A DNA stretch of 64,000 bases from Acidobacteriaceae bacterium. GTDB lineage: Bacteria > Acidobacteriota > Terriglobia > Terriglobales > Acidobacteriaceae. Below the pieces are notes generated by a model that ran no database searches, was not told the DNA's origin, and saw nothing but the letters and a program-made list of their open reading frames with translations. The stretch lies in NCBI GenBank assembly GCA_035944135.1, contig DASZBM010000001.1:124001-188000 (forward strand), written 5' to 3'. A program made the position numbers and the translations under genes. Below are positions 52,755 through 62,864 of this stretch, one piece after another. How positions within the stretch are numbered: the first letter of the stretch is position 1; each line of letters begins with the position of its first letter.

Positions 52755-54092
52755 ATGGGATCGGCGTTTAACACCAGCCAGGCGCTCTCGCAGATCGCCC
52801 GCAGCGCGCAGCCCCTTTCCTTCATCAACCCGACTCAATATGATCCGTTGCTTGCAGCGATCGGCGATGCCCGGGTTGTTCTGATTGGCGAAGCCTCACA
52901 TGGCACGCACGACTTTTACCGTGAGCGCGCGCGAATCACGCGTCGGCTCATCGAGGAGAAGGGCTTCAACGCTGTTGCTGTCGAGGGCGATTGGCCTGAC
53001 GCGTACCGGGTCAACCGCTTCGTCACGGCGCAAGTGGGAAATGAGCAGCAAACAGATCAAGCCTTCGAGGCACTCAGCGGATTTCGCCGCTTCCCCGCGT
53101 GGATGTGGCGCAACATGGACGTGCTTGCGTTTTTGGAGTGGCTCCGAGGCCACAATCAACGTCTCGCAGCGTCTGTAGGCTTCTTCGGTCTCGATCTTTA
53201 CAGCCTCTATGGCTCCATTCAGGAGGTCCTCCGCTTTCTCGATCGTAACGACCCCGAAGCTGCTGCGCGCGCTCGCTTTCGCTATAGCTGCTTTGACCAG
53301 TTCGGCGAGGATTCCCAGGCTTATGGCTATTCCGCGGGATATGAGCTTACTGAGAGCTGCGAGCAAGGGGTGGTCGAACAACTGCTTGAAATGCGGCGCA
53401 AAAGTTCGTCCATAGCCGGGAGCGGTGAACTCGCGAATCAGTTTTTCTCTGCCCGCGAGAATGCCGAGGTCGTTCGAGACGCAGAGCGCTATTACCGGAC
53501 GATGTTTGGTGGGCGCGTGAGCTCCTGGAATCTGCGCGACCGTCACATGGCAGAAACGCTGGATCGGCTGCTGGCTCATCTCGGCCCTCATTCGAAGGTG
53601 GTCGTGTGGGCCCACAACTCCCACCTTGGCGACGCGAGAGCGACGGAGATGGGGCGAATCGGCGAGCTCAACCTGGGTCAACTTGTGCGCGAGCGGTACC
53701 CCAATGCATCCTTCCTGCTTGGGTTCACCACATACTCCGGCGAAGTCACGGCAGCGTCGACCTGGGATGAGCCCGCGCAACGGATGATCATTCGGCGGGC
53801 GCTGCCTAACAGTATCGAATCGCTGTTCCACCAAACGGGGCTCGGCGACTTCCTCCTGCCTTTGCGGGGGGAGGCTATACGCAACGTGCTCTCAAAACCA
53901 TTACTGGAGCGCGCAATCGGTGTGATCTACCGGCCGGAGACAGAGCGGGTAAGCCACTACTTCGAGGCTCGGGTGCCGGAACAATTTGATGCGGTCATCC
54001 ATATAGACCGGACGCTTGCTCTCATCCCGCTCGAGACAACGGTTCCATGGCACGAGGGTGAGGTACCGGAAACCTTTCCCTCCGCAGTTTAG
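52755..54092 (+). CDS. Erythromycin-esterase family protein
   Basis: 445 residues, cytoplasmic. Family blocks: VVLIGEASHGTHDFYRERA (His and Glu of the active site), NAVAVEGDWPDAYRVNRFV, FFGLDLYSLYGSIQEVL, KVVVWAHNSHLGDARATEMG and PNASFLLGFTTYSGEVTAAS. EreA/EreB hydrolyse macrolide lactones, but chromosomal relatives such as this mostly have unknown substrates, so resistance should not be assumed. AGGGGGA precedes ATG 52755, 56 bases after the GGDEF stop. Confidence 0.9.
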   Translation: MGSAFNTSQALSQIARSAQPLSFINPTQYDPLLAAIGDARVVLIGEASHGTHDFYRERARITRRLIEEKGFNAVAVEGDWPDAYRVNRFVTAQVGNEQQTDQAFEALSGFRRFPAWMWRNMDVLAFLEWLRGHNQRLAASVGFFGLDLYSLYGSIQEVLRFLDRNDPEAAARARFRYSCFDQFGEDSQAYGYSAGYELTESCEQGVVEQLLEMRRKSSSIAGSGELANQFFSARENAEVVRDAERYYRTMFGGRVSSWNLRDRHMAETLDRLLAHLGPHSKVVVWAHNSHLGDARATEMGRIGELNLGQLVRERYPNASFLLGFTTYSGEVTAASTWDEPAQRMIIRRALPNSIESLFHQTGLGDFLLPLRGEAIRNVLSKPLLERAIGVIYRPETERVSHYFEARVPEQFDAVIHIDRTLALIPLETTVPWHEGEVPETFPSAV

Positions 54093-54131
54093 GTTCCACC
54101 GCCAAATCCAGACCGAAGAATGGAGGTGCCG

Positions 54132-57100
54132 ATGCCGGCTGTTTCCGTTGAAGTCTCTTCATCTCTCTCCGAGGATATGGCCCGGCAACTTGGCAGACGA
54201 ACCGAAGCCGAGGTTCGTTTCGATCCTGGTTCGCGCGCCATCTACGCGTCCGATCTCTCGCACTACCGGCAGGTGCCGATCGGCGCAGTCATTCCGAGAA
54301 CCATTGACGACGTGATCGCGACTGTGGCCGTATGCCGTGAATATGGCGTTCCAATTCTAGGTCGCGGAGCAGGAACGAGCCTCGCTGGTCAAACATGCAA
54401 TGTTGCGGTAGTCATCGATTTCTCCAAGTACCTCAATCGTCTGATCGAGCTCAATCCGAGGCAGCGTTACGCGTGGGTGGAGCCCGGACTGATCAACGAT
54501 CACCTGCGTAATGCAGCCGAGAAACACGGCCTCACGTTTGCGCCTGACCCTGCGACGCATCAGTACTGCACGATCGGCGGCATGATCGGGAATAACTCTT
54601 GCGGCGCGCATTCGGTATTGGGTGGAAAGACATCCGAGAACATCGAGGAGCTCGACCTTCTCACATACGATGGACTGCGTTTCACGGTAGGCGCCACGAG
54701 CGATCGTGACTTCAAGAAGACCCTGCAGGCAGGCGGTCGTACCGCGGAGATCTATCAGAGGCTTCGCACATTGCGCGACACGTATGCGGATGAGGTTCGG
54801 AGAAAATTTCCGAAAATCCCGCGCCGCGTTTCGGGCTATAACCTTGATTATCTTCTGCCAGAGAATGGCTTTCATATCGCACGCGCTCTCGTAGGAACTG
54901 AAGGCACGTGTGTCCTCGTTCTTCGCGCGAAGACCAAACTGATCCATAGCCCACAACACCGCGTTCTGCTCGTTATCGCTTACCCGGATGTCGCTACCGC
55001 AGGCGGCCATGCTTCCAAGATCGCCGAGCTGGCTCCGATTGCAATCGAAGGCTTCGAGCGCCACGTGATTGAAAATGAGGAATTCAAAGGCAAGCCACTG
55101 CCCGGCTTGCAACACTTCCCCAATGGAGGCGCATGGCTGCTGGTGGAGTTTGGCGCCGATAGTGAGAGCAAGGTTCTTGCCTTGGGTGAGAAGGCAAGAA
55201 AGTGGGTCGAGTCTCACGATCGCGATCACCTCGGCCTCAACCTGCTCACCAAAAAGAAAGATCAGTATGATGCGATGGACGTCCGCGAGCGGGGGCTCGG
55301 CGCGACACGTGTGCCTGGCAAAGGGCTTGAAACGTGGCCTGGGTGGGAAGACGCGGCTGTGCCGCCGGCAAAGCTAGGCAACTATCTTCGTGATTTCGTC
55401 GACCTGTGCAAACACTATGGGTACTACTCCGTGATTTATGGCCACTTCGGCCAAGGCTGCATTCATGCCCGCATGGACTTCGACCTGAAGTCGACGGAGG
55501 GTGTCGCTAAGTATCGCCGGTTCGTGACCGAAGCCGCACATCTCGTTACGGACTACGGCGGCTCGCTCTCGGGCGAACATGGTGATGGCCAATCGCGCGC
55601 GGAACTCCTGCCGATCATGTTCGGCGACCGCCTTGTGAATGCCTTCCGTGAGTTCAAGACCATCTGGGATCCGTCAGGAAAAATGAACCCAGGCAAGCTG
55701 GTCGATCCCTATCCCCTGGATTCGAACCTGCGGACTGGCCCCGACTACAAGCCGAATCCCGTGCTTACCATCTTTCAGTTCCCGGACGATCACGGCAGCA
55801 TGGCCGCGGCTACGGAGCGCTGCTTCGGCGTGGGCAAATGCCGCAAGATCGACGCCGGAACGATGTGCCCGAGTTTTCAGGTAACACGCGAAGAGCAGCA
55901 TTCGACGCGCGGGCGGGCGCGCATGCTGTTCGAGATGCTCCGTGGCGAGGTGATCGACGACGGTTGGCGCGATCCGCATATTAAAGATGCGCTCGATCTT
56001 TGTCTCGCATGCAAAGGCTGTAAAGGGGAGTGTCCAGTCAGCGTCGATGTGGCGACATACAAGGCCGAGTTCCTCGCACATTATTATGAGGGCCGTACGC
56101 GTCCACCTTCTGCCTACACGATGGGCTTCATCGACAAATGGGCACAGCTCGCGTCGGTTTCGCCGGCGCTTGCAAATCTGGCCACACAGACACCTGGGCT
56201 CGCGTCCGTCGTGCGAACGCTGGGTGGAATAACGCCGCATCGCAAGCTTCCCGCGTTTCCTCCTCGCACGTTCAAAAATTGGTTCTTCGATCGAGATTCA
56301 AACGACAGCAGCCCGATGAACATCCGCGGCGACGTCATCCTCTGGGCAGATACGTTCAATAACTTTCTCTTTCCCCACACCGCGAGCGCCGGCGTCGAGG
56401 TGCTTGAAGACGCTGGATTTCGAGTGCACGTGCACAAACAAAATCTCTGTTGTGGCCGCCCTCTTTACGACTTCGGGATGCTCGACGATGCGAAGATCTA
56501 CCTGCGCACGGTACTTGATGCTCTCTCTCGAGAGATCGCCTCCGGTGTACCCATCGTCTGCCTTGAGCCTAGCTGTGCGTCCGTCTTTCACGACGAGCTG
56601 ACTAATCTTTTCCCGCATGACGAGGCCGCGCAGAAACTGCGCAAGCAGGTCGTTCTATTCTCCGACTTTCTCGAGAGCGTGGGTTACCGGCCTGCACAAC
56701 GCAACCAGCAACTGGTTGGTCGTAAAGCAATCGTTCACGGTCACTGTCACCACAAGGCTCTCTGGAGCATGGCTCCTGAAGAACGATTGCTTCGGGAAGC
56801 CGGACTTCAGCCGCAAGTGGTGGATTCCGGGTGCTGCGGTCTCGCGGGTTCCTTTGGCTATGAGACCGAGCACTATGACATCTCTATGAAAATCGGCGAG
56901 CGCGTGCTGTTGCCTGACGTGCGCTCCGCGGACCGGGATACCGTCATCGTCGCCGACGGGTTCAGTTGCCGTCAGCAGATCTCGCACGGAACTTCACGTC
57001 GCGCCATGCACCTTGCCGAGGTCCTGCAGATGGCCATGCGGCCGTCCGCTCCGCGCCCAAGGCGCGGCTACATCGAAGACGGTCACACCGAGCCTAAGCA

Positions 57101-57218
57101 CGGCATTCCTGCCCTGCCTATCTTTGCAGCCGCTGGATTGGTGTCCGCCGCAGGGCTGTTCCTGCTCACACGAACTCGCCGCTCAAACACGACGCATGCA
57201 CTCCGCGAGGGCCGTTGA
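54132..57218 (+). CDS. Fused FAD-linked oxidase/Fe-S dehydrogenase (D-lactate or 2-hydroxy-acid type) with C-terminal membrane anchor
   Basis: 1028 residues. ATG 54132 is chosen because GGAGG sits 5 bases upstream; ATG 54120 would place that site inside the gene. Domain order: FAD-binding PCMH-type (PILGRGAGTSLAGQTCNVAVVIDFSKYLNR, about 70-100; CTIGGMIGNNSCGAHSVLGGKTSEN), FAD-oxidase C-terminal (SLSGEHGDGQSRAELLP), ferredoxin part with two cysteine clusters (CFGVGKCRKIDAGTMCPSFQ; CLACKGCKGECPVSV), and CCG domains (CCGRPLYDFG; CCGLAGSFGYE). This is the YdiJ/Dld type, oxidising a 2-hydroxy acid and passing electrons to quinone. Unusually it ends in a hydrophobic helix (IFAAAGLVSAAGLFLLTRTRR). 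Confidence 0.92.
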   Translation: MPAVSVEVSSSLSEDMARQLGRRTEAEVRFDPGSRAIYASDLSHYRQVPIGAVIPRTIDDVIATVAVCREYGVPILGRGAGTSLAGQTCNVAVVIDFSKYLNRLIELNPRQRYAWVEPGLINDHLRNAAEKHGLTFAPDPATHQYCTIGGMIGNNSCGAHSVLGGKTSENIEELDLLTYDGLRFTVGATSDRDFKKTLQAGGRTAEIYQRLRTLRDTYADEVRRKFPKIPRRVSGYNLDYLLPENGFHIARALVGTEGTCVLVLRAKTKLIHSPQHRVLLVIAYPDVATAGGHASKIAELAPIAIEGFERHVIENEEFKGKPLPGLQHFPNGGAWLLVEFGADSESKVLALGEKARKWVESHDRDHLGLNLLTKKKDQYDAMDVRERGLGATRVPGKGLETWPGWEDAAVPPAKLGNYLRDFVDLCKHYGYYSVIYGHFGQGCIHARMDFDLKSTEGVAKYRRFVTEAAHLVTDYGGSLSGEHGDGQSRAELLPIMFGDRLVNAFREFKTIWDPSGKMNPGKLVDPYPLDSNLRTGPDYKPNPVLTIFQFPDDHGSMAAATERCFGVGKCRKIDAGTMCPSFQVTREEQHSTRGRARMLFEMLRGEVIDDGWRDPHIKDALDLCLACKGCKGECPVSVDVATYKAEFLAHYYEGRTRPPSAYTMGFIDKWAQLASVSPALANLATQTPGLASVVRTLGGITPHRKLPAFPPRTFKNWFFDRDSNDSSPMNIRGDVILWADTFNNFLFPHTASAGVEVLEDAGFRVHVHKQNLCCGRPLYDFGMLDDAKIYLRTVLDALSREIASGVPIVCLEPSCASVFHDELTNLFPHDEAAQKLRKQVVLFSDFLESVGYRPAQRNQQLVGRKAIVHGHCHHKALWSMAPEERLLREAGLQPQVVDSGCCGLAGSFGYETEHYDISMKIGERVLLPDVRSADRDTVIVADGFSCRQQISHGTSRRAMHLAEVLQMAMRPSAPRPRRGYIEDGHTEPKHGIPALPIFAAAGLVSAAGLFLLTRTRRSNTTHALREGR

Positions 57219-57261
57219 TCTCGGAAGAGGCGGAAGTAAGGAAGTCGCGTCGCAGCGATTT

Positions 57262-59430
57262 TCATGGAATAACTCGCAGAGGACCTTGCCAGAATGCAAC
57301 GCGGTGCTGTTCGGCATCCAGCAGCGTAACCTGGCACCTATAGTTCCCTGCTTTCAGCGTCCCGAGTGGCAGCGTGAACATAAACGGGGTCACTCCCAAA
57401 CGAGTATTCGATAGTGGAGTAGCAGCAAGCAGCTTGGATGAGAAGGCAAGCTGTCCCTCCGAATACAGACTCACGTAGCCAACGAGCGGCTCGGTCTGCG
57501 CTGGCACTGAAGCAGTTTTTTCTGCTTGCGCTGCATATGCCTGCAGGAATACATAGAGGTCTTTATCCGCTTTGAATACTCGCGTGACGCTGGGAACAAG
57601 CTTTTGGCCGTCCTGCACGAGTGGATTCGCCGCATCATTCTTGGCCGCCTGCTTCCCTCGGACTGTGTTGTACAACGCATCGTCCATGTTTAAGCGCTGG
57701 CTGCTCAACACAACTGAGCTGATAGGGATCTGCGCGGTCACTTTATTAAGGTTCGGGATGTAGAACGATGTCTGGAACGTTCCTATACGCCCGGTTTCAT
57801 CGTCACGCGCGAGGAATTTAATCGTGTAATGTCCTGGCAGAAGCGTTACGCCAGCGTCATACTCAATTGGCTGGTGCGCCAGCTGGGCGGCCGTCTGGTC
57901 ACTCAGCTTGATGTTGACACTGTCGCGGATGTTGCTCACCGTCGTACCGCCGAAATCGTCTTTGATCTCGCAGACGAAGTCGATCAGCGTGTGCTCGGAT
58001 CCCATCTTCTTCGCGAGCGCGAGTTCGCGTCCGGGAATCTTTACTACGAGGGGCACGTAATACTCTGCTCGATTCAGCTGAAAATAGTTGATCTCCATCG
58101 AAACAGTGAGGTCGGTGACGGGATCACCTAACATCAGGGCGTCCTCAAGCTGCCTCTCCTTGTCTGTTTCGTTGAAGTGCGCAAATTCCTTATTCGCGTA
58201 ATACCCCTGCCGGTAATCCAGCGAAGCAGGCGTACCGCTATTGAGCATTAGCTTTATCTTCCTAAAGTGCCCGTTCTGCGCAGTATTCGTTGTGTAATAG
58301 CCGATTACGTAATAGTCAGTAACTGCGCGTTGAGCCTGCGTGATTCCACGCGTCAGGTCGTTGTTATCCAGGAGCGCCTTTCCTCCGGTATCTGACGCAA
58401 GCGAATATAGCGTGTCCTGCGATTGCGCAAAATTGTTGTTCACTGCCTGCACCGACGCACCTGTATACATCGCCTGGCCGCCCGGGGAACCCTGTGTCGC
58501 GTCGCCGAGCGGCGCACTCGCCACAAGACCACGCGCGTCCACGGCCCAGAAGGTCACGCCTGCACGGATCGCTGCATCGACGGTCGCGTGCAGTTGTGCC
58601 TGATTGTCGATGCCATGCAAACGCAACCCACTGGCAAAGTAGATCAACGACTTCTTCTCATTCATGCCTGCGAGCATCTGCGCCGCAGTCTGCAAAGCTG
58701 AGAGCTGCCGGTCATTGTTGAAGACATTAAATTCGCTGTCGTCCTGACCAAACGCCGCACCCGTGTCTGCGCTGCTGGCGTCATCGATCGAGTCTTGGGA
58801 ACCCTGTCCTTCCCCGACCAGCATTGTCTGGAGGATGCTCAACAGCCGATTGCGATCGGCAGAAAAGTCCTGGAGCACATCCACAGAACCACCCTGATAC
58901 CGCATGATAGAAATCAGATCGGCCGCTGTCATTTGCTTGCGGATGAAAGTCTCTGCGGCGGTGATTGCCCGCAGTTGGTCCTCCGGCGGCATCGTCGTCA
59001 TGTCGAAGTACAGAACAATCAGTCTGCGACCCTGATACCGGCTCTTGCCCGTATCTCGCTGCGTGTCCTCCGGAGCGATAGAGGTCCGCGTCAGCCGATG
59101 GTAGATGGTGATGTTTTCGTCCTCATCCTGCATCGGAGGCAGTGCTTCTGAGTCGGTCGGTAAAACCTCGTGCTCGCAGAACCGGATCTTCTGCGGCACA
59201 CCGTCCTCCGTGATCGAGAAGTCTTTTGCCGACAAGCCATTGATGAAATGATCCTGCTTGTCTTTCGCAACTACGGTCTCGACAACGAGCTGAGATGTAA
59301 CGCTCAGCTTGTACGTCCCGTTGTTGTCGCTCTGCGCCGAATTGCTCCCAATCTGCTGCGCGAATAGCGCCGGCGCGGCGAGCATCAGACCGCTCCACAT
59401 AACAAACCGCAAAGGTCGACGGCAGTTCAT
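57262..59430 (-). CDS. Exported von Willebrand factor A protein, acidobacterial TIGR03436-like
   Basis: 722 residues. Signal peptide (RPLRFVMWSGLMLAAPALFAQQ), an N-terminal beta-rich domain (VVETVVAKDKQDHFINGLSAKDFSITEDGVPQKI), then a VWA domain (LIVLYFDMTTMPPEDQLRAI; LISIMRYQGGSVDVLQDFS; KSLIYFASGLRLHG). The metal-site motif is degenerate (DMTTM instead of DxSxS), as is common in this family. A C-terminal beta-rich part follows. It probably binds a protein partner at the cell surface. Its start overlaps the stop of the TonB receptor gene (TGATG), so translation is coupled. Confidence 0.9.
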   Translation of the reverse strand: MNCRRPLRFVMWSGLMLAAPALFAQQIGSNSAQSDNNGTYKLSVTSQLVVETVVAKDKQDHFINGLSAKDFSITEDGVPQKIRFCEHEVLPTDSEALPPMQDEDENITIYHRLTRTSIAPEDTQRDTGKSRYQGRRLIVLYFDMTTMPPEDQLRAITAAETFIRKQMTAADLISIMRYQGGSVDVLQDFSADRNRLLSILQTMLVGEGQGSQDSIDDASSADTGAAFGQDDSEFNVFNNDRQLSALQTAAQMLAGMNEKKSLIYFASGLRLHGIDNQAQLHATVDAAIRAGVTFWAVDARGLVASAPLGDATQGSPGGQAMYTGASVQAVNNNFAQSQDTLYSLASDTGGKALLDNNDLTRGITQAQRAVTDYYVIGYYTTNTAQNGHFRKIKLMLNSGTPASLDYRQGYYANKEFAHFNETDKERQLEDALMLGDPVTDLTVSMEINYFQLNRAEYYVPLVVKIPGRELALAKKMGSEHTLIDFVCEIKDDFGGTTVSNIRDSVNIKLSDQTAAQLAHQPIEYDAGVTLLPGHYTIKFLARDDETGRIGTFQTSFYIPNLNKVTAQIPISSVVLSSQRLNMDDALYNTVRGKQAAKNDAANPLVQDGQKLVPSVTRVFKADKDLYVFLQAYAAQAEKTASVPAQTEPLVGYVSLYSEGQLAFSSKLLAATPLSNTRLGVTPFMFTLPLGTLKAGNYRCQVTLLDAEQHRVAFWQGPLRVIP

Positions 59431-62400
59431 CAGAACCGGAACCTCCCGTTAAGCTGGACAGTCCTCATGGCGTTGACAGAGGCCGGCAAACCAAAGGTCG
59501 TACTGTTCGTGATCGTGTTCCAGGCCGTGAATGTTGCGCGGTTCAACACGTTGTCCGACTCGAGCCGCAGATCGAGGCTATAGTTCCCACGGATTCGCAG
59601 AGTGCGTGCGAGCGCGGCATTCATCGTGAACGTCGCGGGACCGCGAATGGAATTCCGCCCCGCGTTTCCCCACTGTCCGCTCACTGGCGCAGCGTATGCC
59701 GCGCTATTAAGGAAGTATCCATCAGCGGCGGTATACAACGGTGCGCTCGTGCGATCAGGGCGAATGGTGTTGCTAAAACCGGTGCCGGGAACTGTTTCGA
59801 AATACACCGGCGTCTCCGGAAGACCGGAGCCTGCATTTATCTGTGCCAATACGGTCCATTCTTTGAACGCTCGGCCCCGCCAGCCGCTCATCAATGTGCC
59901 GCCGCCTTTTCCCATACCCGTCGTGTACTGCAGAATAACGTCCAGAAGGTGGCGTTGATCGAAGCTTGAAAGACTTCGCTCTGCGCGGGGATCCAACCAG
60001 TTTTGCGCCACGATCGGTGTGCTTGTGGGACCTGTCGAAGCGCTGCTTGTCGAGATCGCCGTCGCCGAGTTCGCCACCGTGTGGCCCTGCCCACCCACCT
60101 GTGCGTCATCATCTACAGATTTCGAGAAGGTATAGTCGAGCGTTGCCGTCAATCCCGCCCTCAGCCTTCGCCGCAGTTGCAGCTCTGCAGCGTTTCGCTC
60201 CAGATTGCCTCCCGAAGTCCGGTAGATGAAGCCCACCGGACATTGCGGACATGGATTGGTGGCTCCGATCGGATACGTATTCGGCAAGAACTCCTGCGTT
60301 CCGTGCGTGCCTTTTGTGCCCAGGTACGTGGCCGTCATCACAAGGGCGCCCGGTAGATCGCGCTGCGCAGACAGTTGCCAGATCTGTGAGTAACCGACCC
60401 TCAGGTTCGGATCCACCGCGAAGTTCTCAGGGGTCGTTCCCGGGCAATTCAGAAATCCGTCCGCCAGGGTGAGCGGACACGTCGCACTTCGCTTCACATT
60501 AAGACTGTTCGACAGTGGTGCCTGCTGTGACATGCTCTCCGCCGCCGCAACATAGATCGACGTATCGTCATAAATGCCATAACCTGCGCGGACTACGAGC
60601 GTCGAAGCAGGAATCGGCCGCCATGACAGCGCCACGCGCGGCTCCAATCCGTGCAGATCTCCGTGAATCAGCGAACTGGGATACTTTTCACCGGTCAGCG
60701 GGCCCTTCGGTGCACTGGCCAAAACCGGCGCAGCCGCCGTGAAGCCGGGCGCTATATCCAGATTCACCAGTCGGCCCTTTAACTCCGTAATTGGCGCACC
60801 ATACTCCCATCGCAGGCCTGCATCGATTGTGAGCTCCGGCCGCACCCGCCAGTCGTCATTCACATAAAGGTCAGACACTGTCTGCCTTAAATACTTGTCT
60901 GCGTTCCCGTACGCCAGCGCACTAGTGTCCGGAAAACCCAGTAGAAAATCGGCCAGGTCCGACCCACTCGTCGTCGACGCTGTTCCGTCGGCAGATGTCG
61001 CCGCGCCGGTGAATGTGAAGCTCCCGCGCGGGTTCTGCTGCTGCAGCAGGTTATATTCCTGCCTCCGCAGATCGCCGCCCGCAAGAATGTTGTGCCGCCC
61101 GCGCGTCGTTGAGATCCGCAGCAGACCCTGATCCGTGCGATTTCGGTTGAACTCGCTGTTTCCATCCGTCAGGACGGCAATCCCGCTGGAGAACGTGAGA
61201 GACGGCGGTCCCCATTCACTCGGGTCCTGATCGTTCCCCGTAATTCCCGCATTGCCTGATATGTCGGTCACGTACGCGAAATACGGCAGCAGCTGAGTGC
61301 GAAGTCGCGTGAAGTGATAGCCCAGAGTCGTGAAGATCTGCCGCTCAAAACGATGCTGCCAATTGATGTTGGTGTCCAGGCCAAGCGTGTCTGTTCTGTC
61401 AACGAAGCCAAACAGGTTTTGACTATTCGAGCGAACACTCTGAAAGCCGAAGCCGCCATACAGCGAATCCCGATGACTGACCGTCTTATCCAAGCGCGAC
61501 TGCAGAGCATCCTGATGCGTGTCGCTCAATAAAGACGTCTCGTAGTTGTACCGGGTGCTTCCCTCGAGATTGGGCAGCGGATACAGCGCCGGACCCCCGT
61601 TGAGATTCCCGAGCAGCGCCTTTGCCTGCGGCGAAATGGGCACCGTTGCGTTGGCCAGGTTGTTGCCGGGAATCGGCTGGCCGGTTCCCGGATCGTAGAT
61701 CGTGAGCGGTTGACCTTGCGCATTTGTTAGACCACTCAAATCGCCGTTGCGCTCTGCTGCAGTTGGCACCAGGCCCGTGCCGGTGCTCGCGCTGCCATTG
61801 CGTGTCCATTGATAAGCAATGAAAAAATTAGGGCCGTGATAGAAAAGCGGCGGAATGCGTATCGGCCCGCCGAAGGTTGCCACCATCGTAATGCGGTTGT
61901 AGCTATCCTTTGGCAGCACAAGTCCGGTGAGCGAATACGGCTTCGCGTCAAAGATCGAGTTCTCAGCAAACGCCCCAAGACTCCCGTTGTATAACGCCTT
62001 CGTTCCCGGGCGATGATTGCCGATCGCCGGGGACAACGAGTACTGCGATGTGGCCGCATTGCTCTCACTGCCATTGATCAACATCCCGGCCGCCGCGCGT
62101 TCCTCATCATCATTCGGCTGAGCCGCCTGCGGCGTGGGCTCTTCCGGCTTCTCGTTCTTTGCGCTCTGCTTCTGCTGTTCCTTGTCGTGGACCTTCAATG
62201 GACTGGATGTGGCCGGCTGCGTTTGCGCCATCGACAGCAAGTCCTTCAGGCCCAGCATCTGGAGCGTCCACTCGCCCTGGTCATTCGTGGGCCCAATTGT
62301 CACCGAGCCGCGCATGGGCGCGAACCCACGCAGCTCAATGCTGATCTTCCAACTCCCCTCGGCAATCTTCGGAAATTCGTACACACCCTGCGAGTCCGTA

Positions 62401-62588
62401 ACGGTGGACAACTCGTCGGCTCCCTGCGTCAGGGTCACCGTCGCTCCGGGAACCGGCACGCCGCCATAACGCACCCGTCCGTGATATTCCGCAGCCCACA
62501 ACGTTTGCGCTGCAAGCACAAGACAGACGCAAGCAATATGCACCCCAATGCGCCGATGCCTTGAAAACAAGCCCACGCCTCCGTTCAT
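59430..62588 (-). CDS. TonB-dependent receptor-like outer-membrane protein
   Basis: 1052 residues from ATG 62588 (M of MNGGVGLF), which gives a good signal peptide (RHRRIGVHIACVCLVLAAQTLWA). TTG 62624, overlapping the preceding stop, is possible. A CarboxypepD_reg-like domain (YHGRVRYGGVPVPGATVTLTQG) is followed by a Gln/Lys/Glu-rich linker (about 140-180), a region without a classic TonB plug motif (NGSESNAATSQYSLSP), and a long barrel ending VQLNGRFRF with a terminal Phe. It is the third Oar-like receptor in the window and the only one translated together with a VWA protein. Confidence 0.88.
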   Translation of the reverse strand: MNGGVGLFSRHRRIGVHIACVCLVLAAQTLWAAEYHGRVRYGGVPVPGATVTLTQGADELSTVTDSQGVYEFPKIAEGSWKISIELRGFAPMRGSVTIGPTNDQGEWTLQMLGLKDLLSMAQTQPATSSPLKVHDKEQQKQSAKNEKPEEPTPQAAQPNDDEERAAAGMLINGSESNAATSQYSLSPAIGNHRPGTKALYNGSLGAFAENSIFDAKPYSLTGLVLPKDSYNRITMVATFGGPIRIPPLFYHGPNFFIAYQWTRNGSASTGTGLVPTAAERNGDLSGLTNAQGQPLTIYDPGTGQPIPGNNLANATVPISPQAKALLGNLNGGPALYPLPNLEGSTRYNYETSLLSDTHQDALQSRLDKTVSHRDSLYGGFGFQSVRSNSQNLFGFVDRTDTLGLDTNINWQHRFERQIFTTLGYHFTRLRTQLLPYFAYVTDISGNAGITGNDQDPSEWGPPSLTFSSGIAVLTDGNSEFNRNRTDQGLLRISTTRGRHNILAGGDLRRQEYNLLQQQNPRGSFTFTGAATSADGTASTTSGSDLADFLLGFPDTSALAYGNADKYLRQTVSDLYVNDDWRVRPELTIDAGLRWEYGAPITELKGRLVNLDIAPGFTAAAPVLASAPKGPLTGEKYPSSLIHGDLHGLEPRVALSWRPIPASTLVVRAGYGIYDDTSIYVAAAESMSQQAPLSNSLNVKRSATCPLTLADGFLNCPGTTPENFAVDPNLRVGYSQIWQLSAQRDLPGALVMTATYLGTKGTHGTQEFLPNTYPIGATNPCPQCPVGFIYRTSGGNLERNAAELQLRRRLRAGLTATLDYTFSKSVDDDAQVGGQGHTVANSATAISTSSASTGPTSTPIVAQNWLDPRAERSLSSFDQRHLLDVILQYTTGMGKGGGTLMSGWRGRAFKEWTVLAQINAGSGLPETPVYFETVPGTGFSNTIRPDRTSAPLYTAADGYFLNSAAYAAPVSGQWGNAGRNSIRGPATFTMNAALARTLRIRGNYSLDLRLESDNVLNRATFTAWNTITNSTTFGLPASVNAMRTVQLNGRFRF

Positions 62589-62620
62589 TCGATCTAATAC
62601 GCTTTGGTGCAGAGCACAGT

Positions 62621-62839
62621 TCAATTCTCGATGGGCGGTTCGATGTTGTCGACAACCAGCACATTCACGGGGCCTTTGCCGGACTTCACTGTGGAAACGT
62701 CATAGTCGGGTGCCGCGGAATTGGCGTGGCTCGCTGCTGATTCCGATTGCGCCGCAGCCACCCACTTACAACTCGTCGCTAAGACCACGAAGGCAAATAG
62801 ACTTCGCATCATCCATCCGGCGCCGCCCATTCTCCTCAC
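62621..62839 (-). CDS. 72-residue exported mini-protein related to the C terminus of TIGR03435
   Basis: Signal peptide (MMRSLFAFVVLATSCKWVAAAQ) followed by only about 40 residues: PDYDVSTVKSGKGPVNVLVV then DNIEPPIEN. The first part resembles the opening of TIGR03435 proteins (FEVLTIKPS in the next gene), and GPVNVLVVDNIEPP resembles its very end (GPVRVLVIDHVDHP). Full-length relatives have about 250 residues, so this is either an internal deletion product or a designed mini-version. Starts at 62839 (GTG), 62830 (ATG after GAGGAG) or the ATG pair nearer the signal are all possible. Confidence 0.7.
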   Translation of the reverse strand: MRRMGGAGWMMRSLFAFVVLATSCKWVAAAQSESAASHANSAAPDYDVSTVKSGKGPVNVLVVDNIEPPIEN

Positions 62840-62864
62840 CTCGGCTCAACTCTGTTCAGGTCCA

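Noticed and set aside
52755-54092. Erythromycin-esterase-like gene as an antibiotic-resistance gene
   Set aside because: Only family similarity is visible. Chromosomal relatives mostly have unknown substrates and there is no mobile or resistance context.
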